Shown: positions 45,456 through 57,759, numbered from the stretch's first letter. The stretch is 64,000 bases of DNA from Dendrobium chrysotoxum (GCA_019925795.1 CM034297.1:49867941-49931940); one strand, 5' to 3'. Program-made: numbers and translations. Notes: generated from the letters alone by a model not told the origin.

Positions 45456-46538
45456 TTAGAGAGGAAATGATTTCTAAGATGGAATAACAATTTGCTTGAG
45501 ATATGAATGGCGAATAAAAAATATGAAAAATAAAATAGAAAGAACTAAATAATTCAAAATAACATTGTAATCTCTACATTCTAAGAAAAAAGTTTGATAG
45601 ATTGCCCTAATATTTTGATAGCTTTGTATTCCAAAAAAATTCAAACAAATACTAGGTGAAATGAGTTATGCAAAGTACTCATTTGGATCATCTCATCATG
45701 TATATGAACAATGATTAATGGATCTAGCTTTTCATATGAATTTGAAAGTCGAAAGATATTAAGTTAGCTTAAGCACACAAATTATGTATAATATTCACAT
45801 TTTCTTATTTCTAATCCTCAAATAATCCATGACAAAGTATGTTACGCTTATCATTATTTTATAAAGAGACGTAGCTAATAAACCATAATACGGTAAATAA
45901 AATACAATTATAGATAATTTTTTTGAAGTGGATTAGATAGATCATGATCTATGTCCACTATGGCTATATAGTAATAAGATTTTTTTATGAATCCCAAAAG
46001 TTCTTATAAGAGTTTGAGAAATAGAAGACTATGTATGAGACTTGTAAATCCAACATCAACTTGTAGCTAGTTAGTGATTAAAATTTGTTAATTAGTGGAA
46101 TTTAATTAGCTTTAAGTAGCATTTTATTCAATAAACAGCCCCATTTAGAGAGGATCAGAAGGAAATGAACGAATAAGATTCATTTTATTGTATAAAATTA
46201 TAATTTCTTTCCTATTCTGCAGGTTAAAATAGCTCAAAATGCTATCTAAGATCCTATCAATGATGATTCAAAAAGGCTAAAAGACTTGTTCAAAGTTTGT
46301 ACACAAGATTTTATAGCTATTGAGTTGATTGTTGATGCCCATAGTCATGTTGGAATATGAAGGAGCAATCTTGAGTCACAAGCTTTAATTATTATGATGC
46401 AATTGAGTAATCTCAAATATTAACATTGTGGAGCTTTAGTAATAGATAATATTTCTTGATTAGTGTGCTTCCTCATTGTTGTGAATGAAGATGTGGCGGG
46501 ACTCTTTATATTTGATGTTTGTTAAGTCAACTTACCTA
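45456..46538. other. AT-rich non-coding stretch
   Basis: No recognised gene, RNA or element border. Confidence 0.55.
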
Positions 46539-46547
46539 AGTAGAGAT

Positions 46548-47447
46548 TAGGACTGCAAACGAATCGAGCCGAGCCGAGTATGTACGTGTTCATGATTGAG
46601 TTTGTTTATTATCAGCTTGTTCAAGTTCGGTTCGAGTTTGATTCGAGCTTTTTTGTTTGTGTTCAAGCTTGGTTCATTTAAATTAGTATGTGTTCATATT
46701 TGGTTCATGTTCGATTCGTTACGTGCTTATCGAACTTTAAACAAATGAGCCTTATCGAGCTATAAACAAGCTCTACTTCTAGATGTTCATTAACTTAACA
46801 AACGAGTCTTATCGAGCCTTCTAACAAACAATTACATCGAACATATTCATGAACATACCTGGCAAATTTTTTTAAACTATTAAACAAGCTCGTTCATGAA
46901 CATATCTAACGAGTATTCTTAAGCTATCAAATGAGCAAGCTCATAAACATATCTAATTAGTATTTTTAAGCTACCAAATGAGCTCGTTTAAGAACAAACG
47001 ATCTATGACTCATCTTATATTTTTTCATGAACATTTCAAACAAACAATCTAGCAAACATGAAGAAATGTCTCTTGTTCATGAAATTTATAAAGTTTATTA
47101 ATTAATAATTATTATATCATTATGTTAAAATAAATATAAATATTTATATTATGCATGTTTATCAATTTTATAATCAAATATTAATCGAGTTTTTAATGAG
47201 CTTATTCACGAGTTCTGAATCAAACACGAATCGAGCTTAATGTCGAGCATGTTCACAAGCTTTAAATGATGTTGTTTGCGAATATAAATAAGCCAAACAC
47301 ATTATTGTTCAAGTTTTTTTATTTAAGGATCGACTATTTAAAAAAAATTTCATGTTTGTTTGTTTAGTTAATTAAACAATCACGAACGAGCTTTAATGAA
47401 ACCGAGCAACAAGTAGTCTATCGAATGCTTGGTTCGCTTACAGCCTT
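46548..47447. mobile_element. Mutator-like non-autonomous element (900 bp) with 9-bp target duplication
   Basis: It is bounded by an exact 9-bp duplication, agtagagat (46539-46547 and 47448-47456). Imperfect terminal inverted repeats read AGGACTGCAAACGAATCGAGC at the left and, on the other strand, AAGGCTGTAAGCGAACCAAGC at the right. The interior is full of CGAGC/GAGCTC and TTGTTCG/CGAACAA words in both orientations. No transposase frame is present. The 9-bp duplication suits Mutator-like elements. Confidence 0.8.
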
Positions 47448-47456
47448 AGTAGAGAT

Positions 47457-48540
47457 GAAAACCCCTCAAGCCATGATGAAGACTTCCCGAGTTGATGTCA
47501 AGCGAGTGTTCTTTATGATAATGCAGGCTAGAGAGACATGTGAAAGGTTGTGATTTGAGCATCTTTTAGATTAAAAATTGTGGAGTACACCTATGTTTAT
47601 GAGTGTCAAGCTTTTATTGAGTGGAATCCTTATAGCTTCCCCACATTATTGATTTAATGCATGACAAAGATAGAGTGTACAATACTTAGAACATAATAAA
47701 GATAAGGTGACTAGCTAAAGATTGAAAGAGAAATCTTCTCTAATGTAGTCATCTGAAATATTTATGTGAGCTCTAAAAATTTTCACCAAACTTTGTATAT
47801 GTAATTTAAGTGTTTTTAGTTTTATTTTTAAGATGATGACTTGGGTAGTAAATATGAGAAAAAATGAACTACACATTTGAAAATTTTATTTTTGTGATTA
47901 TATACTCTCGGATTAGAATGTTCAAGGGGAGCACTGTGATGCTGGATCTGAAAAAAAAAATTAAATATCCTAATCCACTGCCCTATCAAATACCCTAAAC
48001 TATCCTATATGCCCTATAAAATAAACAGACAAAAAAATTATAATTATAATTAATTTATTTTCCTTCTAAATCAACCTTAAAAAAAAAATCTGAATGGAAG
48101 CATGTCATAAAGTAAACAGATCAGAAATGGATAACATGATGAATAAACTGAACCGGAATTAAAGAAGGGTTAAGCCACAGGTTATTTAACAGGTGATGTG
48201 TTTAAGCTGTTCAAATTATAATTCTCTGCTAAACTAGAGTTAAATACAGTGGTTTTAATAAACAGGTACAGGTTATTCTATTCTGTTAACATTACAAAGT
48301 TGAAATTGAATGGCTCCTCAGATAAAATTTGATGGGCTTCTCAGATGGGCCTTTCCCAATAGTTTTTTTAAGGTCTCATTGTACTGGCCTTTAACAAAAA
48401 GTTTTTAGTTGTAGGCCTTCAAGTATGGTTATTAATGAATTTGTTTAGATTTTATTCACATAATATTTTCTTAATTTTGAAATAATACATACATAACCCT
48501 CATTTAGACTCATTGATAATGTCGAGTAGCTCTTTAATAT
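47457..48540. other. Unassigned AT-rich stretch
   Basis: No supported gene or element. Confidence 0.55.
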
Positions 48541-48551
48541 GCTCCATCAAC

Positions 48552-48905
48552 GATCACTAGCAATTGACGCAGAATGTCGAGGCTGTCGCACATCGACAAA
48601 GCACCGTTCCTCCTCAGCTCGTCCTTTTCTATTTCTTGAGAGTCTTACAGAACACTCAATTTTGTCACTCCAAATGATAGGCTAAAAGGTCATTAAGGGA
48701 GGAATGTGTCATTAGGTTAAGCCCTTCATTGATCACCAGCTATCGATGCAAATGCTTATAGGTAACTGCACATCGACAATGCATCACAGATCTTCATTCT
48801 CTATTCTATTTCTTACGATTCTCACAAAAGACTGAAACTCCTTATTCCAAATAATAGACTAAATGTCATTAGGAGAGAAATTGACAATTAGGTTAAGCCC
48901 CTCAT
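48552..48905. repeat. Two-copy tandem duplication, about 180-bp unit
   Basis: The segment starting GATCACTAGCAATTGACGC (48552) is repeated from GATCACCAGCTATCGATGC (48732). Both units hold GCACATCGACAA, CTATTTCTT, CCAAATGATAG/CCAAATAATAG and TTAGGTTAAGCCC in the same order. Divergence is considerable. Confidence 0.75.
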
Positions 48906-49621
48906 CGTACGTCTACATGTGACCAATTTTTTTCTTTTTTTCTTTTATATAAATTTTATAAGAATAATACAAATGTCATTATCATAATTTCATTATTATC
49001 TTTTTAATCACTTTTATATTATTTCTCAATTGTACTAACTCAATCATGTGGGCTAAACAATAAATAATTGAAATATATATATATAATAATTTATGTGGTT
49101 CTATATTTATTCAAATTTTATATCTCAATGTCATATTTTATCATTAAATAACTTGAAGGGCCCTCCATTTAGTTCATTGGTTCATCTAACATGAATATAA
49201 ATATATAATAAATAATACAAATTGTTTAATTATTGAATCTATTTTTTTTTTTTTTGTTTCTTTTTTAAATATTCATCTGAGATTATGTGACAAATTAATT
49301 TTTTATTATAATGCAATAGTTTTTAAGGCATAGCCAAAAGATAAATCTCCTATATACTAACCTACCATTAATGATCACCTGATTATGTTAGTTCGTAAGC
49401 TAAGATCAAATTATTTATAGCTTTATTTTTTTATTTTTATTTAATTATTGAATTATTTATGTTTTTTACTAATAAAAAAATTAAATATAATTTGAATAAT
49501 CTTATAAAATTTAACTGAAATATTGAAAAAATTTAACTTAGATTAAAAATTTATTAGAATAGACTTGAAAACTACTAAATTTATTTTGAGAATATATTGA
49601 GTTAGGTATTCATGATCTTTC

Positions 49622-49930
49622 AACTATTGATGTTCCATGCCGATTGATGCATGACGTCTAACGACCATCATTAATCAATATTCAATGTCTGTTAACTATT
49701 GGTGTAAGATACTGGTCTTTTTGGTCGCCGGGTTTCCCTTACTATGAAGAATATATTGAGTTTGATTATCTTTGTCACTATTGATGTTCGTTGTCGATCG
49801 AGGTATGACGACTGACTCCTACCAGTACTCGATATCTAATGTTTTTTAGCTATTGCGTGGTGTTTGATATTGGTCTTTTTAGTCACTAGGTCTTCCTTAC
49901 TATTAAGAAAAAGATCAAGCTGAGCACTCA
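49622..49930. repeat. Two-copy tandem duplication, about 165-bp unit
   Basis: CTATTGATGTTCCATGCCGAT (about 49624) and CTATTGATGTTCGTTGTCGAT (about 49788) each begin a unit that continues with a TATTGGTC/TACTGGTC-TTTTTNGTC segment and TTCCCTTACTAT / TTCCTTACTAT. Confidence 0.7.
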
Positions 49931-49951
49931 TCATTATCTGATGATGATTTA

Positions 49952-50070
49952 GGCTTCGTTTGGAACTGCTTTATAAAGCAGCTTTTTAGTATAAAAATTT
50001 CTTGAAACTAGAAATTTTGTACTAAAAAGCTACTTTAGAAAACAATAAGAAAACTATACGAAATGAAACC
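49952..50070. mobile_element. Tourist-like MITE (copy h)
   Basis: Left end GGCTTCGTTTGGAACTGC, right end ACTATACGAAATGAAACC; family interior AGCTTTTTAGTATAAAAATT. Confidence 0.75.
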
Positions 50071-50759
50071 TTGGACTCACTGAGACTCCTACCACAACTA
50101 CGAGCGAAATATTTCATAATCCAAGTATATTACATTATATTCCTATATTTTTTAACTATGTGGAACATCCTTTATAATGTTCGACTCAAATTAGCGGAAT
50201 CAGTTCAAATTAGTGGAATCGGTTCAAATTTTATATAGTATTTATTCTATTGATTATATAGAAATATCCATATATTTATTTTTTTTCATATATTTTCTAT
50301 CAACTATTTTCATTTTGTATAATTAATTTAAGAAATCAAAGTCACATGATTTTGTCACACATATTTTCTAAATTCCAATTGTCAAAATTTTTAGCCCATT
50401 TTCATTAAAAAAAAACATCAAAATATTGTGGGCACAAATTATTTTTATTTGAACCATCACATCATATTGATATATTTATACAATAAATTCAATTGATATA
50501 TTTCTTCAAATGTACACTAATACTTAATTAGGTTAATAGTAAGCTTTGGACAACTACGATTATTTATAAATGTGGTTGTAAACCTACTGTGAGAAAATTA
50601 ACTTTTTTTAAAGCTGCTGCAAATGCAATTTCTTAGCACAAAAATTTCTTAAAAGCACAGAAAAAGCAATAATCAAACAGAAAATATAATTTTGATCTGA
50701 AAAGCAAAACAGTAAAAAATTTGTTCGAAATAAATCCTATGTGAATCAAATGATAATAA

Positions 50760-50890
50760 GACTTCATTGGGGACAGTTTTTTTTTTTGCATTCTAAAGCA
50801 GCTTTTTAATATAAAAATTTATAATTTGAGAATTTTTTGTACTAAAAAATTATTTTAAAAATTAGTAAGAAAATTATCCTAAATAAAGCC
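50760..50890. mobile_element. Tourist-like MITE (copy i) with TAA target duplication
   Basis: Flanked by TAA at 50757-50759 and 50891-50893. Terminal repeats are decayed (GACTTCATTGGGGACAG / ATCCTAAATAAAGCC). Confidence 0.75.
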
Positions 50891-50893
50891 TAA

Positions 50894-51010
50894 GATTTCG
50901 TTTGGGACAACTTTCTTACTGCTTTCTAAATCAAATTTTTAGTATATAATTTTCTTGAATTATAAATTTTTTATTAAAAAATTATTTTAGAAAACAATAA
51001 GAAAACTAAC
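50894..51010. mobile_element. Tourist-like MITE (copy j)
   Basis: Directly follows copy i and shares its TAA. Left end GATTTCGTTTGGGACAACTT; the right end is eroded. Two back-to-back members suggest insertion of one at the other's border. Confidence 0.65.
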
Positions 51011-51795
51011 GCTAAATTCTATACCGATTTGTTACCAAATACTCTAAACTCGCTTCAAACTTTAGCTCATATATTAAAATCATATAATAATATTTTTTTA
51101 ATAAAATTCAGTATAAAACTGTGAATAGAAAAATACAATTTTGATAATTTTAATTAATGAGTAATTATATTAAAATTAATCAATTAAATAGCTTTTAAAA
51201 GGGTGGTAACGTAATTTTTCTGTCACCTCATTTCATGAACAAAGCAAGAAACAGTCACAGCGTTGATGGGATTTGTTACTTTTGCCGTTACAGATCAAAT
51301 CAAATGGCTAACCTTTTCATCTAAATAAATAAATAAAAATTTAATGAGCTGTAAATTTCTATTGTTATTATAAAAAATAGTTTATTTTAAAAATATAATA
51401 TTGTGGGCGATAAAATTTATTTTTCAGAACAGATTGAGCCGCCACGCAGGCGGCAACTGGCTGCCACGTGGAGCAAAATCGCCCCCTTGAGGGCGATTTT
51501 CTTGTATTTTTTTTTTCTTTTTTTTTTAAGTAAGGAATCATATTCGTGCCACTCCACATTATCCATTCATGTCAGTCTTTTTTTTATTTTTTTTATTTTG
51601 ATTTTTTTTTTGAGAAAATTGATTTATTAATTTTACTAGTCTGTAAATTATTTTAATTTATAGTGATGGTGAGCCAGGAATATAAGGGTTGGTGAAGGAT
51701 CTTTCAATTCTTTATTAGTGATAGGGAGCTATTGTTCATAGAAAGTCGGCTAAGACTCATCCAACCGTTTCTTAGAAATGCACGCGATGTTAACG
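51011..51795. other. AT-rich stretch with a short GC-rich hairpin
   Basis: No gene. GCCGCCACGCAGGCGGC at 51438-51454 is a short GC-rich hairpin, and AAAATCGCCC...GGGCGATTTT at 51476-51501 is a second one. T-rich runs follow at 51508-51620. Confidence 0.5.
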
Positions 51796-52021
51796 GTGTC
51801 AATATTTGACACGATCCGAAAATTCTAGGTTATCGTCAAGCCATTTGGCAAACGGATCGGGTTCGGATTCCAAATTTCGACCCGTTTGACAATTGGATCG
51901 GGTTCGGTCAACCCGCTAACCCCGAAGTTGACCTGAATCTAACCCGATTCCCCCGCCCAGGCACCGAACATATCCGAGTTCGACCCAGACTCGACCTGCA
52001 GCCCGATTTTGACACCCCTAC
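51796..52021. mobile_element. MITE-like block with GGTGTCAA ends
   Basis: The left end GGTGTCAATATTTGACACG is mirrored at the right end by GATTTTGACACCCC. The interior is GC-rich with GGATCGGGTTCGG and CGACCC words, as in a common plant repeat. No target duplication could be fixed, so it is probably old. Confidence 0.5.
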
Positions 52022-52313
52022 GTGATATCAAACGAAGCATATCACTATTGTATGCATATTTGGACATGAACAGTGACAAATTGTTATAGAGATTACATGA
52101 AGAAACTATGAGAACACATAATGGTAATGTAAGCGAACTTCTTATCTTGTTTAGATGGAAGCTAATGCAAGAGAGATTTGCGAAGATGGATCATCATTCC
52201 GTTGGGCTTCATTTCATGCAAATAAGGTACAATGAGATTTCACATCAAAAGTTCGGACTTGGAGCAAATGATGCCAAAATTTAATTTTAATGACTTACAA
52301 ACATACATATATA

Positions 52314-52443
52314 TGATTCGTTTGGGATAGCTTTCTTACTAATTTCTAAAGTAAATTTTTAGCACAAAAAATTTTTGAACTGAAGTTTTTTGTACTAAAA
52401 AACTATTTTAGAAAGCAAAGAGAAAGTTGTTCCAAACGAAGCC
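52314..52443. mobile_element. Tourist-like MITE (copy k)
   Basis: Left end GATTCGTTTGGGATAGC, right end GTTGTTCCAAACGAAGCC. Confidence 0.75.
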
Positions 52444-52819
52444 ATAATCTATTGCAAAATTTCGAATTGAGCATAATAAAATGACTTCTTAAAATCACTT
52501 CTACATAAGTTGTGAAGCTATAAAGTCATGAACACTTGTCACTTGCTACTTAGAGATCAATTTTATGTTTTATATTAAGATATGAAATATATGCTAATAA
52601 TTTAATCAACATATCATTTCAAAAAGTAGATACATAAATTCCATTATGACAGAAATTTTGATTAGGACATTTGGACTCCATTTTTTTCTCTATAAATATA
52701 AATGAATCATTAAAGTTATATATTAGCTAATGAACTTACACCTAATTTAAAGGGGATGCTCTTGAAAATATATATTTTTTATTTGATTTCAGATGTGATA
52801 TGGTAATTTAATATATTAA

Positions 52820-52950
52820 GGTTTTGTTTGAGATAGCTTTCTTACTGCTTTTTAAAGCAGTTTTCTAGTATATAAATTTTTAGTTTAAAAAAATTATTAT
52901 ACTGAAAAATTATTTTAGAAAGCAGTAAGAAAGCTATCCCAAATGAAACC
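52820..52950. mobile_element. Tourist-like MITE (copy l) with TAA target duplication
   Basis: Left end GGTTTTGTTTGAGATAGC, right end GCTATCCCAAATGAAACC. TAA lies at 52817-52819 and 52951-52953. Confidence 0.8.
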
Positions 52951-53699
52951 TAATTCTATTTGGAGTTGAATGAGGCAATGTTGAAATCAATTTATCTGTT
53001 TTTTATTATTTTTAGATTTTTAAGTTTGAAAGTTACGTACAAAGCAAAATCACAATCAAGAATCTTAATCAGCAATATTCTTCATGCCAACTTCAAAGCT
53101 TTTTAATATAAGTCAAGCACCCCTAATACAAATCCAAGGCTTTCAATACTTCTTAAAATATGAAATGCCTAATCTAGAATTGATGTCTCCAAAAAATTCG
53201 TCTTGATCATGCACGAATCTCAATACAAATATGAATCGAAGGCTCCAAAAAAATAATTTTGGGACCATCCTAATCCCTACTTTAGCAAGCTTATAGTCAA
53301 ATTGAACATCTCGGCAAGACGAACTTAATGACACCAAAATCAATCTAATCCGAGCCAAAATAGGCCCAAATCAAGGGTCCAAAGTCTATTAGGAATCTTC
53401 AGAGCTTTAATTGAATAATCAAATGATCATCAAATATGGCATGATTATAGACAAATCGAGCGGCTCAACGAGAAGAATCTAACGAGCTAAGATCACTCAA
53501 TTTTGACATCATTTAGGCACTCAAATGCTTGATTAACCCTCCACAATCAAGGGGATCAATATGAGTTGTTCATTGAAACACTCCCAAAATGCCCATGATC
53601 TTCTCTATATTTACGAGGCATGACACTCTCAAAAAATTATAAATAGGCCCCCATTCTTCACATGGGGAGGAAGAAATTTGGGGAGCTCTCTTACCACTG

Positions 53700-54225
53700 A
53701 TCATTGTCGGAGTTCTTCTCGACCGTCGTCGGAGTCCTTCCCGACCGTCGCCGTAGTTCTTCCTGACTGTCGCCAGAGCTTTCTTGCCATCGACCATCGT
53801 TGGAGTTCTTCCCTACCGCCGTTAGAGTTCTTCCCAACCGTCGTCGGATTTCTTCCCGATCGTCATCGGAGTTTCTTCCTAATCGTCGCCAGAGTTTCTT
53901 CTCAACCATCACCGGAGTTCTTCCTAACCGTCATCATAGTTCTTCCTGACCGTTGCTAGAGCTCTCTTGACATCGACCATCGCTGGAGTTCTTCCTGACC
54001 ATCGCCAGAGTTCTTCCCAACCACCATTGGAGTTCTTCCCAACCGTCGTCGGAGTTCTTCCCAACCATCGCCGTAGTTCTTCTAGACCGTCACTAGAATT
54101 CTTCTCGACTGACGCCGAAGTTCTTCTCGATCGTCGCCAGAGTTCTTCCCGACCGCCATTGGAGTTCTTCCCAACCGCCGTTGGAGTTCTTCCCAACCAC
54201 TGCTGGAGTTCTTCTCGACTAATAC
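53700..54225. repeat. 22-bp minisatellite array inside X2
   Basis: About two dozen copies of a 22-bp unit, agttcttcccaaccgtcg plus four variable bases, with drift. Because 22 is not a multiple of three, each frame meets three unit phases and repeats every 66 bases. This makes long 22-residue-periodic frames on both strands. A higher-order repeat of about 182 bases is visible: CTTGCCATCGACCATCG near 53790 and CTTGACATCGACCATCG near 53970. Confidence 0.9.
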
Positions 54226-54404
54226 CAAACTTCCGCCCGTTCATTGACCATCGTTGGATGTTTGCCCATTCTTCGGCTTCCGCCAGATCACTTCCTAACC
54301 ACTGGTCGTCGCCGGACTTTCGTTTCTCTAATTTTTGCCAGAACTCTTCTTGGATGCTATCGACGTCATATATCCTCCCAAATATGTTCACCCGTGAACT
54401 ACGG

Positions 54405-55090
54405 TCTCTATGACCACCATCACTCGGCCACCGTCCTTCCGACCTCCGTTGCCCGCCAACTATGGTCCTTCCAACCACCGTTGCCAACCAACTACGATCC
54501 TTTCAACCATTGTCGCCTGACTAAGGTTCTTTCGACCATCGTTGCATGGCTACGATCTTTCTGACCTTTTTCGCCCGCCAACTACGATCTTTCCGACCAC
54601 CTTCGCCCGGCTACGATCCTTCCGATCACCATTGCCTGACTATGATCTTTCTGACCTCCATCGTCCACCAATTATGGTCCTCCCGACCTCCGTCTTCCAC
54701 CGACTATGATCTTTCTAACCACCATCATCAACTACGGTCCTTCCGACCACCGTTGCCTGACTACAGTCCTTCCGACCATCGTCGTCTGATTATGATCTTT
54801 CTAACCTCTGTCATCTGCCAACTATGGTCCTCTCGACCTCTGTCGCCCACCGACTATGGTCCTTCCAAGTTCCTTCCAATCACCATCGTCAACTATGGTC
54901 TTTCTAACCTCCGCCACCCATCGACTACAGTTCTTCTGACCTCGGTTGCTCGTCGATTACTGTCTTTCCGACCATCGTTACCCGACTACAGTCCTTCTGA
55001 CCTCGATCGCCCACCGACTACGGTCCTTTCGACCACCGTCACCCGCGGACTACTATCTCTCCGACACCATCTTCCTCCGACTATGATCCT
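54405..55090. repeat. 28-32-bp minisatellite array inside X2
   Basis: Units of the type GACTACGGTCCTTCCGACC, followed by 9-13 bases (CCGTCGCCC plus an optional CACC), are repeated about 22 times. Two unit lengths, 28-29 and 32, are intermixed. Related words open copy X1. Confidence 0.85.
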
Positions 55091-55196
55091 ACTGATCAAA
55101 CGAACATATCATCATTCTTTTAAGAATTGCTGTTATGCCATTCTCCGACAATGTACTGTGTTATATACAGTGTATATTTGCTACATTAAGCCAACA

Positions 55197-56659
55197 CTCT
55201 CCTCCAAGGATGGACATCATTTGTAATCAACTATCAAAACTAGTAGACTCATTTCAACTATGCCAGACCCTGTGATTTTTTTTCCTTTTTAAGGATTTTC
55301 CACGTAAAAATTCTGGTGTCTCTTGTGATTGATGCACTTATCTTTTCTACCTATTTGTGTGCTGGATTTTCGTATAAAACTTGGACACTAAACTTTATAT
55401 CTCTCCACCGCCGTGAATTTTCCAGAACGTAACAAGAATTATAAAACATTTAAATAAAGCAAACATAATTAAAACATATTTAACTCATTTAAACCTATTG
55501 CTGAATAAAATCAAGTACCAATATTGTACATCATCAATTCACTTAAGCAAAAAGAAGCATATATTTGTAGTGTTTTAAATGAGGACTTTGTAATAGTGGC
55601 AATGATAGACTTATGCACAATTCTTAATGCACCGAATATTATGTAGTTAATTCGTTTCAGATACTGAAGGAATGGTCAATAATATATCATCAGGACTTTT
55701 ATTGATAAAGAAGAATTTGGTTTTGGTGGAAGTTATGATAATATTTTGAATTTTTTTGACTACCGTCTAAGAGATATTCAGTTCGATTTTTACGTATTTG
55801 ATGTGTGTGAGTTAGCCTTCATTGACCTAAATGGCCTAAATTGCGAATAAAAATAGTGAGCCGACGAATTTAAAAAAGATTAATATTAAATATAATTAAA
55901 ATATAAAGAAATTCAATAAGTTTAATTTAAATTTGTTAAAAATACTTAAAAATTTTATATTTTCTACTTATTCAAATGTTTTCCTATTATTTCTCATTTA
56001 TTTTCTAATTGTTTTTATCATATTATTACTATAAATTCTTGAATCAGAGTGATGTTCTCGCTTTGCTCATAAATGAGCCGGACCGCGAGCCGACTCAAGC
56101 TCATAAAATTGAAATCGTGCTCGAGCTCTAACTCGATTAATGAATCAAGTTCAAGCTCAAGTCAATCTTGACCCAATTCGACCCGACCCGACCCATCCCG
56201 TCTAGCTAAAAAATCTGCCAATAATTTAACAAACAGAAGGATATTCATGTAATGAATTGATTGGCTCAGGCATCAAAGCGATATGAAAGCAGAAAGCGTG
56301 TACATAACGGTGAGCTAAAGATGCTTACGCTGTTACGCAAGAGGAGAGTGCTAACGGGCTTACGTAATAATTAATAATAAAAAAGACGCGTGTTGAGCAA
56401 TATAAATGTCTTGCAGATTTTGTCTTAGTTTGATTGGGCCGACTGCCTAAGTAATAATTTTTATAAAAATAAATATTATTTTTAATTTTATTTTTCTTTT
56501 TTTTTTTAAATTACAATGACTTGATGAAATTGAATTATTCAAATATTCTTGAATTAAAAAAAAATCAATATGTTTTAGTTATATGATAATATGTGTTAAG
56601 ATACATAAAATCATGAAATGGAAATATATGTGATGATTTATATCATGAATATGATAAAG
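55197..56659. other. AT-rich stretch with GAGC-rich block
   Basis: No gene. A block at about 55850-56200 (GAGCCG, CTCGAGCTC, CGACCCGACCCGACCC) resembles 57760-58155, so both probably belong to one repeat family. Confidence 0.5.
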
Positions 56660-56775
56660 AGGCTTTTTTATTACTTTCTAAAGTAGGTTTTTTAGTATAA
56701 TTTTTTTAGTTTACAAACTTTTTGTATTAAAAAATTGCTTTAAAAAGCAGTAAGAAAGCCGTTCCAAACGAAGCC
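56660..56775. mobile_element. Tourist-like MITE (copy m), 5' end lost
   Basis: The right end GCCGTTCCAAACGAAGCC is intact and followed by TAA. The left terminus is reduced to GGCTTTTTTATTACTTTC. Confidence 0.7.
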
Positions 56776-57011
56776 TAAGTCATTATTTAATATTTTTTTA
56801 TGGGTGGGTTTAGCGATCGAACCCAGCCCATTAGGGTTCTCCAACTTATTTCCAGTCTCTGTGCTGAGTCTGCCAGTGTAACTCATTATGTAATTAGTTT
56901 CTTGAACGACTAAAGCTCGCAATTAATTGAATTGGCTTTAGGCATTTAGTTTCAGTGTTAAGTTTTGGAATTTATTTATTTATTTTTATATTAGAAAAAA
57001 ATAGTTATTTT

Positions 57012-57012
<1 letters not shown>

Positions 57013-57070
<58 letters not shown>
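57013..57070. repeat. (AT)n microsatellite
   Basis: A perfect AT alternation of about 56 bases. Confidence 0.95.
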
Positions 57071-57073
<3 letters not shown>

Positions 57074-57759
57074 TTTTTGTAATCATAAATATGATATATT
57101 TGTATGTGTTTTGATTGAGTTTCGATATTTTTTAGCCTTGTTTAGGCTTTGTTTAGGCTATTTTGCTTGAAATTTGATGATTTTAGTGAGACTGACTATG
57201 TATCATATTTATTAGGGTTGTTTTAAATGAAGATGGGAATTGAGAGCTATGGCTCATGTTCCATTAAATAGAAGAGGGCTACACTATGTGGTCCAAAAGA
57301 ATATGGCTATTAATATTATGTTGATATTTACGTGTAGCTGGTCACAAATTTAGAAGAGTTGTAAAAGATTAAAATTCAAGAGAATGCACAAAGAGCACCA
57401 AAATAGAAAATACTTATGTGGCTACATAAAATAGTAGCAACCAATCAATTGTGGATTGAATTACGATGATCGATCACACAACCTACAATCATATGACATA
57501 AATTAAATGAAATGAGTACATTTATGAGTTCATTTGATAAAAGCTCAAATGGCCAAAATACTCTTATTGAATCAATGAACAATCTCAATTAATAAGCAAC
57601 TTTGTGAGATCCCTAGTCGAATTCGCTCGCTTTTACTAAAGGTTAAATTAGAATTAGCTTTTAAGAATTCGTTTGAAATGTAATTTTGGGGAACTTCAAG
57701 AAATTCTAAGTTGAGTTTAGGCAATTTAGGTCAAGTTACCTCGGGCTTGACTCAATAAA
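57071..57759. other. AT-rich non-coding stretch
   Basis: No supported gene or element. Confidence 0.55.

Larger units (their letters stand above)
53140..55196 (-). repeat. LTR-like repeat X, copy X2
   Basis: This is an inverted, longer homologue of X1. Read on the minus strand, it has a possible TGTTGG start at 55191-55196 and then two minisatellite arrays. A TATA box (CCTATTTATAAT) lies at 53636-53647. The tract shared with X1 follows (GATCCCCTTGATTGT, CGTTGAGCCGCTCGA, then AAGCTTGCTAAAGT). Open frames up to 226 codons on both strands are by-products of the arrays. No protein family is recognised. The identity as an LTR is inferred from the promoter-like layout. Confidence 0.65.

Noticed and set aside
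53700..54225. CRISPR-like array
   Set aside because: The repeats are contiguous and degenerate with no unique spacers, in plant-type nuclear DNA.
53924..54487. 187-codon minus-strand frame with EEL-RW-GRT repeats
   Set aside because: By-product of the 22-bp array, with a 22-residue period equal to 66 bases.
54546..55226. 226-codon plus-strand frame rich in Ser, Pro, Arg and Leu
   Set aside because: Produced by the 28-32-bp minisatellite; its repeats follow the DNA unit through all frames and it lacks any family.
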